29,164 nt of DNA from Flemingiibacterium sp045632605. GTDB taxonomy: Bacteria; Bacillota; Clostridia; Oscillospirales; CAG-272. Of this stretch, positions 23,850-29,164 are shown piece by piece. How positions within the stretch are numbered: the stretch's first letter is position 1; the number at the start of each line of letters is the position of its first letter. Position numbers and translations under genes: made by a program. The stretch lies in assembly GCA_045632605.1 (NCBI GenBank), contig JAZQXA010000085.1, positions 1-29,164 on the forward strand. The letters are read 5' to 3'. The notes under the pieces were generated by a model. It saw only the letters and a list, made by a program, of their open reading frames with translations. It was not told the DNA's origin and did no database searches.

Positions 23850-24664
23850 GTACAAAATATATTTTTCTTGATATAGATGGTACGCTTGTTGATTTCAACT
23901 GCGAAATGCCGGAGTCATGCGAAAGGGCACTTCTTGCGGCACAGAGTAACGGGCACAAGCTGATTCTTTCGACCGGACGTTTTATCGGTCAGATATATCC
24001 GTGGCTTCTTGAAAAAGTCCCGTTCGACGGTGTTGTTTCCTCGTCAGGTGCTGTTGTGTATTACGGCGGTGAATGTATATATTCGAAATATTTTTCACGC
24101 AGTCATCTTGAATATCTTGCCGAATGCTTTAAAAAAGCCGGTGCATATTCCTGCCGTCAGCTAAGGAACAATCTTGTTTCGACAAGGTATGACCTCGACG
24201 GAATTTACGGCGTTTTCACACGTGCCGGCGTTGCAAAAGAGTCGGTCGAATCGCTCATGGGTGACGTTGAAATTGCCGATATGAACACGCTCGACAATGT
24301 TGAAAAAGTTATTTATTACGATGCAAAATTTGAGCTTTCCGAGATGCGCTCGCTTCTTGGCGAGAGATTTAATATTGACCCGTTCAGCTTTAAAGATATG
24401 CCGCTGACCTGCGGTGAGGTGAATCTTGCCGAGGTCAACAAGGCTCACGGCATGTATGAGCTTCTTCGCCATATCGGTGCAGATGTGCGTGATACCATTG
24501 CCATTGGCGATGCTGGAAACGACATAACGATAATCCGTGCCGCCGGAGTAGGCGTTGCCATGGGAAATGCAACCGACGAAATCAAGGCGGCGGCAGATAT
24601 CATTACCGAGCCTATCGGTGAGGACGGCATATACAATGCATTTGTGAAGCTCGGGCTCATATAA
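23846..24664 (+). CDS. Cof-type HAD hydrolase
   Basis: A 272-aa HAD-superfamily phosphatase of the Cof/YidA type. Motif I is FLDIDGTLVDF, motif II LILSTGR, and a C2-type cap lies in the middle. The conserved Lys is in NLAEVNKAHGM and motif IV is IAIGDAGNDITII. Substrates in the family are usually sugar phosphates or nucleotide cofactors. The start is taken as TTG 23846, overlapping the aroQ stop. Last of the tightly overlapping block; trmO follows after 39 bases. Confidence 0.92.
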   Translation: MSTKYIFLDIDGTLVDFNCEMPESCERALLAAQSNGHKLILSTGRFIGQIYPWLLEKVPFDGVVSSSGAVVYYGGECIYSKYFSRSHLEYLAECFKKAGAYSCRQLRNNLVSTRYDLDGIYGVFTRAGVAKESVESLMGDVEIADMNTLDNVEKVIYYDAKFELSEMRSLLGERFNIDPFSFKDMPLTCGEVNLAEVNKAHGMYELLRHIGADVRDTIAIGDAGNDITIIRAAGVGVAMGNATDEIKAAADIITEPIGEDGIYNAFVKLGLI

Positions 24665-24703
24665 AAAAGCCTGCCGTTTTGGCAAGCTGTTGGAGTGTTA
24701 TTG

Positions 24704-25378
24704 ATGAAAATTATAGCGCGAATACATACGGATTTCCCGGATAAATTCGGCATACCGCGTCAAAGCGGTATACTTTCGATGCTTGAATCGAGAATCGTTT
24801 TCGAGCCGGAATTTCGCATTCCGGAAGCAATACGCGGAATTGAGCAATGGTCACATTTGTGGCTGATATGGGAGTTTTCTGAATCGGTGAGGGAAGATTG
24901 GTCGCCGACTGTCAGACCGCCAAGACTTGGCGGAAACAAGCGAGTCGGAGTTTTTGCGACACGTTCTCCGTTTCGCCCGAATCCGATTGGACTTTCGTCT
25001 GTGAAGCTCAAACGGGTGGAAGAAACCCAAAATGAGGGAATTGTTCTTGTTGTCAGCGGTGCTGACATGATGGACGGGACGCCGATTTATGATATCAAGC
25101 CGTATTTGCCTTATGCGGATTCACACCCGGAGGCATCCGGGGGCTTTGCCGAAGAAGTATTCGGCGCAAAGCTAACGGTGAATTTCCCGGCAGAACTCCT
25201 TGAAAAGCTTCCCGAAACCAAGCGTGAGGCGGCTGTTACACTGCTTGCGGATGATCCGCGTCCGGCTGTGAGAGCAAAAGACAGTGACCGTATTTTCGGA
25301 TTTCGATTTGCTGGATTTGAGATAAAGTTTACGGTTTCAGACGGGACACTGACCGTTGTGTCTGCCGCGCAATATTAA
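24704..25378 (+). CDS. trmO: TrmO/TsaA-family tRNA-t6A37 N6-methyltransferase
   Basis: A 224-aa protein with the TsaA/VirR fold. It shows KFGIPRQSGIL, RIPEAIRGIEQWSHLWLIWEF, GVFATRSPFRPNPIGLSSVKL, the Asp-rich DMMDGTPIYDIKPYLPYAD and the short C-terminal domain. In E. coli TrmO methylates t6A37 in tRNA-Thr(GGU) using S-adenosylmethionine. The start is ATG 24704 with GGAG (24692-24695). A small hairpin (24668-24686) separates it from the HAD gene. Its stop overlaps that of the convergent flavin reductase. Confidence 0.93.
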   Translation: MKIIARIHTDFPDKFGIPRQSGILSMLESRIVFEPEFRIPEAIRGIEQWSHLWLIWEFSESVREDWSPTVRPPRLGGNKRVGVFATRSPFRPNPIGLSSVKLKRVEETQNEGIVLVVSGADMMDGTPIYDIKPYLPYADSHPEASGGFAEEVFGAKLTVNFPAELLEKLPETKREAAVTLLADDPRPAVRAKDSDRIFGFRFAGFEIKFTVSDGTLTVVSAAQY

Positions 25379-26016
25379 TGTTTTTTAGCAGGACGCTTTT
25401 TGCCGTTCTGCTTTTTCTTTTCTGCCGCACGGCGTTTGACGGTGCTCTTTTTTCTGACGGAAAAACCGAAGTCGCCGAGCTTTCTTCCGAGCGCAAAATA
25501 ATCGCCGTGTGAATATGCGATAAGCTTTGCGCGTTCGAGATGAAGTGCGCCTTTTTCATCAACAAGCTCGGGAGAAACATCAACCGCAACGATGTCTGCA
25601 ATGAACATATCGTGAGTTCCGAGAGGGACGATGTCTGTTACCTCACATTCGAGGCTTATCGGGCTTTGGGCGATTACAGGCGTGTCGTCAAGCTCATGCG
25701 CCGGAACTGCTGTCAGCTTGCATTTTTCAAATTTATTTTCGTCACGTCCAGAACGTACACCGCAGTAATCGGTTGCCCGTGCGAGGTCTTCTGTGGTCAG
25801 ATTGATGACGAATTTTTTTGTTTGTTTAATAATTTCATATGAGTAACGCGACGGGCGGATGGATACATACGTTTTTGCAGGATCGGAATTTATGATTCCC
25901 GTCCATCCGATTGTAATTATGTTTGGTTTTTCCATGCTGCCGCAGCTTACCATAACAGCCGGCAAGGGAGCAAGCAGTGTTCCGCCTTTCCATTTAAGTT
26001 TGTTGTTTTCGTTCAT
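25375..26016 (-). CDS. Flavin reductase-family (FMN-binding split barrel) protein
   Basis: A 213-aa protein. Residues 1 to about 185 form the flavin reductase-like split barrel (LAPLPAVMVSCG, NIITIGWTGIINSDP, YVSIRPSRYSYEII, FVINLTTEDLA, and a later AKLIAYSHGDYFALG). It is followed by a 25-residue, extremely basic tail rich in Lys/Arg (FSVRKKSTVKRR... KKRPAKKH). Relatives are FMN-dependent reductases or FMN-holding proteins. The basic tail is not part of the fold and may bind nucleic acid or an acidic partner. ATG 26016 follows CGGAGA. It is convergent with trmO with a 4-base overlap and no terminator between. Confidence 0.9.
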   Translation of the reverse strand: MNENNKLKWKGGTLLAPLPAVMVSCGSMEKPNIITIGWTGIINSDPAKTYVSIRPSRYSYEIIKQTKKFVINLTTEDLARATDYCGVRSGRDENKFEKCKLTAVPAHELDDTPVIAQSPISLECEVTDIVPLGTHDMFIADIVAVDVSPELVDEKGALHLERAKLIAYSHGDYFALGRKLGDFGFSVRKKSTVKRRAAEKKKQNGKKRPAKKH

Positions 26017-26047
26017 AAGCAATCTCCGTTTAAATTAGTCTACAAAT

Positions 26048-26076
26048 ATAATATACCAAAAATCGCCGTATGTCAA
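26048..26076 (-). promoter_or_regulatory. Promoter of the flavin reductase gene
   Basis: On the minus strand TTGACA (26071-26076) and TATTAT (26048-26053), 17-base spacer. Confidence 0.8.
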
Positions 26077-26110
26077 GATAAAAATTTTTGAAATTTTTTT
26101 AAAAATCCTC

Positions 26111-26139
26111 TTGACAATGCCGCTTTAGTATGCTATAAT
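26111..26139 (+). promoter_or_regulatory. Promoter of the T-box-controlled gene
   Basis: Perfect consensus: TTGACA (26111-26116), 17 bases, TATAAT (26134-26139). Transcription should start near 26146. Confidence 0.92.
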
Positions 26140-26145
26140 GTTAAA

Positions 26146-26424
26146 CGTAAATAAAGGCTGTGACGAAGACGGTCTGATATGTGCTTCTCCAGAGAGTCGG
26201 CGGTAGGTGCGAGCCGATGATTCATTTATCAATGTGACCAATCACTTCTGAGCTTGGAACCGAACACTTTTTGTAAGTAGACTTCCACGTAATGCCGCGT
26301 AAAGGCAAAGGGCTTGTCAGAGTCCGTAAAGAGGCGTAAATTACGCAATTTGAGTGGTACCGCGGAATAAGTAAAAATTCCGTCTCAAAGCAAAGGGATG
26401 ATTCCTGCTTTGAGGCGTTTTTTG
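26146..26424 (+). promoter_or_regulatory. T-box riboswitch, isoleucine specifier (ATC)
   Basis: Stem I: AGGCT (26155-26159) pairs with AGCTT (26251-26255), then a K-turn (TGA / TGAG), then GAAG (26165-26168) with CTTC (26245-26248) and GGTC (26171-26174) with GACC (26236-26239). Between the last two helices the 3' strand reads A-ATC-A, so the specifier codon is ATC (26241-26243) followed by the conserved A. AGAGAG (26191-26196) and the apical TCGGC / GCCGA stem are present. The T-box sequence TGGTACCGCGG is at 26355-26365; its UGGU matches a tRNA ending in A73-CCA, as in tRNA-Ile. The antiterminator (CGGAAT 26362-26367 with ATTCCG) competes with a terminator, 26381-26392 with 26406-26417, then T6. 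Uncharged tRNA-Ile would permit read-through. Confidence 0.93.
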
Positions 26425-26495
26425 CTTTTATATCAAATTGCCGCCAAGTCGAAGCCTTCCTGATTATATTATTTTAATTTTTGGAGGATTTTATT

Positions 26496-28787
26496 ATGGA
26501 AAACAAATTAAGAGAAATTGCAGAGCGTTTGGTTGCACTTCGCGAGATTATGGGGCTTACCACTGCCGAGATGGCGAAGCGTACAGATGTTACAGAGGAT
26601 GAGTATATGACTTTCGAGTCGGGCGAATCTGATTTCAGCTTTACATTCATACATAAATGTGCGCAGACTTTTGGCGTTGATGCAACTGATATTTTAAAGG
26701 GTTCAAGTCCGACACTTTCGTCTTTTTCCGTTACAAAAGCAGGCGACGGTCTGCCGATTGTCAGACGTAAGGGATTCAGTTACAATAATCTTGCGCCGCT
26801 TTTCAAGGAGAAGACAGCAGAGCCGTTTGTTGTCACTGCCACATACCATGCGGATGAGCAGGGTAAGCCGATAAAGCTCGGCACTCATGAGGGACAGGAG
26901 TTTGACTATGTTCTTGAGGGTCAGCTCAAGGTTCAGATTGACGATCATGTGGAGGTGCTTTCCGAGGGCGATTCCATCTACTATAACAGCGGCACTCCTC
27001 ACGGTATGGTTGCATATAACGGCGACTGCAAGTTCCTCGCGGTTGTAATTGACGCCGCAGGAAAAGCATACGACTACAGTGCACCGACTCTTGAAAAGAC
27101 TCCGACGGCTGTTTCTGCCGCAAAGACGGGTGCTGTTTGGGAGAATTTTATTGAAACAACGCTTGATAATAAGGGTGTTCTGAATTCTATCAAATTCAAT
27201 AATGAAGATAAATTCAACTTCGGCTTTGACTGCGTTGATGCGATTGCGGCTAAGAATCCCGACAAGCTTGCGATGCTCCATCTCTCGGCTGACAAAACTG
27301 AACGCCGTTTCACTTTCGGTGATATTTCGAAGCTTTCCGCAAAGGCGGCTAATTATTTTGAATCGCTCGGAATTAAGAAGGGTGACCGCGTGCTTGTTGT
27401 ATTAAAGCGTCACTGGCAGTTCTGGGTTACGATTACTGCGCTTCATAAACTTGGTGCGGTAATCATTCCTGCAACAAATCTGCTTGTCGAGCACGATTTT
27501 GAATACCGTTTCAATGCGGCAGGCGTTTCGGCGGTAATTTGTACTGCTGACGGAGATGTTGCACATCAGGCAGAGCTTGCAGCTCCGAAGTGTGAAACTC
27601 TTAAAACAAAGATTCTCTGCTCGGCAAATGAAACAAAGCAGATGGACGGCTGGCGTGATTTTGCTGAATTTGAAAATTACTCCGACGTTTACGAGCGTAC
27701 CGCTGACACTGCTTGTGGCGATGATCCGATACTCATGTTCTTCACATCGGGTACTACCGGTTATCCCAAGATTGCGACACATAGCTGCAAATATGCGCTC
27801 GGTCACTTTATTACTGCGAAATACTGGCACAATGTTGACCCTGACGGAATCCATTTCACCATCTCCGACACCGGTTGGGGTAAGGCGCTGTGGGGTAAAT
27901 ATTACGGTCAGTGGCTCTGCGAAGCGGCGGTGTTCACTTATGACTTCAATAAGTTTGATGCAAACGACATTCTTCCGCTTTTTGCGAAGTACGGAATCAC
28001 AACCTTCTGTGCACCGCCTACAATGTACCGTTTCTTCATCAAGGAAGACCTTTCGCGTTTCGACTTGTCAAGCCTCAAGTATTCCAATACCGCAGGCGAG
28101 GCATTGAATCCCGAGGTATATCAGCAGTGGATTAAGGCAACCGGAATTGCGCTTATGGAAGGCTTCGGTCAGACTGAAACCACTCTTGCGCTCGCAAATC
28201 TCGTCGGCATGGAGCCGAAGCCCGGTTCAATGGGCAAGCCGAGTCCGCTTTATGATGTTCAGATTCTTGACCCCGACGGAAAGCGTTGCGCGGTCGGAGA
28301 AACGGGTGAAATCTGCATCCGTACCGCAGAGCATATCCCGTGCGGTTTGTATCTCGGATATTATAATAATGATGAAAAGACAAAGGAAGCATGGCACGAC
28401 GGTTATTATCACACCGGTGATACCGCATGGATGGATGAGGACGGCTACTACTGGTATGTCGGACGTACAGACGACCTCATCAAGTCGAGCGGCTACCGTA
28501 TCGGTCCGTTTGAAATTGAGTCGGTCATCATGGAGCTTCCGTATGTACTCGAATGTGCGGTAACTGCGGCACCTGACGAAATTCGCGGTCAGGTCGTAAA
28601 AGCGACAATTGTGCTTGTCAAGGGCAAAGAGGGAAGCGACGAACTCAAAAAAGAGGTTCAGAACTACGTCAAGACTCACACAGCACCCTACAAGTATCCG
28701 AGAATTGTCGAATTTGTCGATGAACTTCCGAAGACCATTTCGGGAAAAATCAGACGAGTCGAAATTCGCGGCGATGAAAAGAAATAA
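26496..28787 (+). CDS. XRE-HTH + cupin + acyl-CoA ligase fusion
   Basis: A 763-aa single frame. An XRE/Cro helix-turn-helix is at about 1-63 (LREIMGLTTAEMAKRTDVTEDEYMTFESGE). A cupin is at about 115-185 (THEGQEFDYVLEGQLKVQIDDH, SIYYNSGTPHGMVAY, with the His/Glu metal pattern). A full ANL ligase is at about 205-763. Its motifs are MFFTSGTTGYPKIATHS near 416, EGFGQTETTLALAN, HTGDTAWMDEDGYYWYVGRTDDLIKSSGYRIGPFEIESV and the terminal ISGKIRRVEIR. The ligase resembles medium-chain/acetyl-type acyl-CoA synthetases. HTH-cupin is the usual layout of a stand-alone regulator, so this may be an enzyme that also binds DNA or is tuned by its own ligand. ATG 26496 follows GGAGG (26483-26487); TTG 26481 lies upstream of that site. 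Expression is set by the isoleucine T-box. The acid substrate is unknown. Confidence 0.93.
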   Translation: MENKLREIAERLVALREIMGLTTAEMAKRTDVTEDEYMTFESGESDFSFTFIHKCAQTFGVDATDILKGSSPTLSSFSVTKAGDGLPIVRRKGFSYNNLAPLFKEKTAEPFVVTATYHADEQGKPIKLGTHEGQEFDYVLEGQLKVQIDDHVEVLSEGDSIYYNSGTPHGMVAYNGDCKFLAVVIDAAGKAYDYSAPTLEKTPTAVSAAKTGAVWENFIETTLDNKGVLNSIKFNNEDKFNFGFDCVDAIAAKNPDKLAMLHLSADKTERRFTFGDISKLSAKAANYFESLGIKKGDRVLVVLKRHWQFWVTITALHKLGAVIIPATNLLVEHDFEYRFNAAGVSAVICTADGDVAHQAELAAPKCETLKTKILCSANETKQMDGWRDFAEFENYSDVYERTADTACGDDPILMFFTSGTTGYPKIATHSCKYALGHFITAKYWHNVDPDGIHFTISDTGWGKALWGKYYGQWLCEAAVFTYDFNKFDANDILPLFAKYGITTFCAPPTMYRFFIKEDLSRFDLSSLKYSNTAGEALNPEVYQQWIKATGIALMEGFGQTETTLALANLVGMEPKPGSMGKPSPLYDVQILDPDGKRCAVGETGEICIRTAEHIPCGLYLGYYNNDEKTKEAWHDGYYHTGDTAWMDEDGYYWYVGRTDDLIKSSGYRIGPFEIESVIMELPYVLECAVTAAPDEIRGQVVKATIVLVKGKEGSDELKKEVQNYVKTHTAPYKYPRIVEFVDELPKTISGKIRRVEIRGDEKK

Positions 28788-28792
28788 TAAAA

Positions 28793-28824
28793 ATGAGCTG
28801 TCTTATGCGGACAGCTCGTTTTTT
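28793..28824 (+). terminator. Terminator of the HTH-cupin-ligase gene
   Basis: GAGCTGTC (28795-28802) pairs with GACAGCTC (28810-28817), followed by GTTTTTT. Confidence 0.92.
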
Positions 28825-28861
28825 GTGAGTGGTGGGGGGGATAGGGGGTACGCGGCTTTCT

Positions 28862-28937
28862 TTCAAGAAAGCGACCGTAATTCCCATACGCTTCGTTTAC
28901 CATTCACTTCAAGAAAGCGACCGTAATTCTTATACGC
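28862..28937. repeat. Two-copy direct repeat, about 30 bases, period 46
   Basis: A 22-base unit beginning TTCAAGAAAGCG is identical at 28862-28883 and 28908-28929. After two differing bases both copies continue ATACGC. The interval between copies is not conserved. It lies in the non-coding gap between two terminators and is probably part of a dispersed intergenic repeat. Confidence 0.8.
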
Positions 28938-28950
28938 AAAATCCCTTTTT

Positions 28951-28990
28951 CAAAAAAACCCGTCTGCCATATTATGCGACAGACGGGTTT
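28951..28990 (-). terminator. Terminator of the TrpB2-like gene
   Basis: AAACCCGTCTG (28956-28966) pairs with CAGACGGGTTT (28980-28990). Read on the minus strand the stem runs into TTTTTTTG. Confidence 0.88.
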
Positions 28991-28993
28991 CGT

Positions 28994-29164
28994 TTATTCA
29001 ACTTTGGGAAGCTTTGCGAGAGCCTTGTTTATTTCCTCATCGGTGGGGATGTAATTCTGCATTACACCGTTGTGGAACTTTTCGTAAGACATCATATCGA
29101 AGTATCCCGTTCCGGTAAGACCGAAGAAGATTGTCTTTTCTTCGCCGGTTTCCTTGCACTTGAG
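28994..29164 (-). CDS. C-terminus of a TrpB-like (TrpB2) PLP-dependent enzyme, partial
   Basis: A minus-strand frame open from the window edge to TAA (28994-28996 on the plus strand). The last 56 residues include KTIFFGLTGTGYFDMMSYEKF and end IPTDEEINKALAKLPKVE. The 'GLTGTGYFDMxxYxKF' followed by a short acidic tail and LPKV(E/D) fits the end of TrpB2-type tryptophan synthase beta-like proteins (indole + serine to tryptophan, or a related PLP reaction). The PLP lysine and most of the protein lie outside the window, so the assignment is tentative. It converges on the HTH-cupin-ligase gene. Confidence 0.65.
   Translation of the reverse strand, partial: LKCKETGEEKTIFFGLTGTGYFDMMSYEKFHNGVMQNYIPTDEEINKALAKLPKVE

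Noticed and set aside
24667..24690. Terminator between the HAD gene and trmO
   Set aside because: The short TGCC/GGCA stem has a mismatch and no T-tract, so operon read-through is more likely.
26231..26240. Alternative T-box specifiers such as ACC (Thr) or AAT (Asn)
   Set aside because: ACC falls within the GGTC/GACC helix, and AAT leaves no conserved A after the codon; the unpaired strand A-ATC-A fits isoleucine.
28862..28937. CRISPR-like direct repeats
   Set aside because: Only two copies, no third repeat and no cas genes; fits a dispersed intergenic repeat better.

Overview
The window looks like a chromosomal segment from a low- to mid-GC anaerobic member of the Clostridia (Ruminococcaceae/Oscillospiraceae-like). 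The reasons are strong AGGAGG-type ribosome binding sites, many TTGACA-17-TATAAT promoters, a canonical T-box leader, a DapL-type lysine pathway enzyme, YqeG next to AroE, a SpoVB/MurJ-like flippase and a processive-type GT28 glycosyltransferase. The species cannot be fixed from the sequence. No CRISPR array, rRNA or intact mobile element is visible. There is one tRNA, Leu(UAG).

Region by region: (1) 1-1900 is a graveyard. It holds the tail of a probable secreted protein, an ISL3-type transposase broken by two stops and a frameshift, a decayed C-terminal membrane-anchored surface protein on the minus strand with two in-frame stops, and the frameshifted C-terminus of a large serine recombinase. 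(2) 2030-5760: NADP-type glutamate dehydrogenase (minus), a polysaccharide/lipid flippase (plus), then a 95-aa CD3324-like HTH protein. That last gene is preceded by a nine-residue leader peptide and a structured leader that could act as a translational switch. (3) 5788-9248: a sugar-type locus with an RpiR regulator and an MFS (OPA-like) transporter on the minus strand, diverging from an alpha-helical glycosidase-like gene interrupted by a single in-frame TGA. (4) 9282-12445: dapL, then a LysR regulator divergent from a YitT-family membrane protein, with a perfect palindrome between them. (5) 12546-14863: a tandem DUF1538 membrane protein translationally coupled to a tandem PII-like protein, behind a promoter and a terminator-like leader hairpin. 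(6) tRNA-Leu, a GT28 glycosyltransferase and a DUF4080 radical SAM protein. (7) 18088-20622: an 844-aa fusion of a sugar-isomerase-type TIM barrel to an acyl-CoA ligase. (8) 20751-25378: a tight operon yqeG / small unknown / aroE / Nfo-like TIM barrel / aroQ / Cof-type HAD / trmO, with ATGA-type overlaps. (9) A convergent flavin reductase, then a T-box with an ATC (Ile) specifier controlling an XRE-HTH + cupin + acyl-CoA ligase fusion, and the end of a TrpB2-like gene.

The most interesting system is the isoleucine T-box in front of the regulator-like HTH-cupin-ligase fusion. tRNA-Ile starvation would induce an acid:CoA ligase, which fits anaerobic isoleucine synthesis from a branched short-chain acid by reductive carboxylation. 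The second unusual fusion (TIM barrel-ligase), the leader-peptide switch at 5218-5435, and the paired internal duplications in the DUF1538/PII unit are the next best leads. All functional statements rest on motif recognition by eye; no database search or RNA folding was run.
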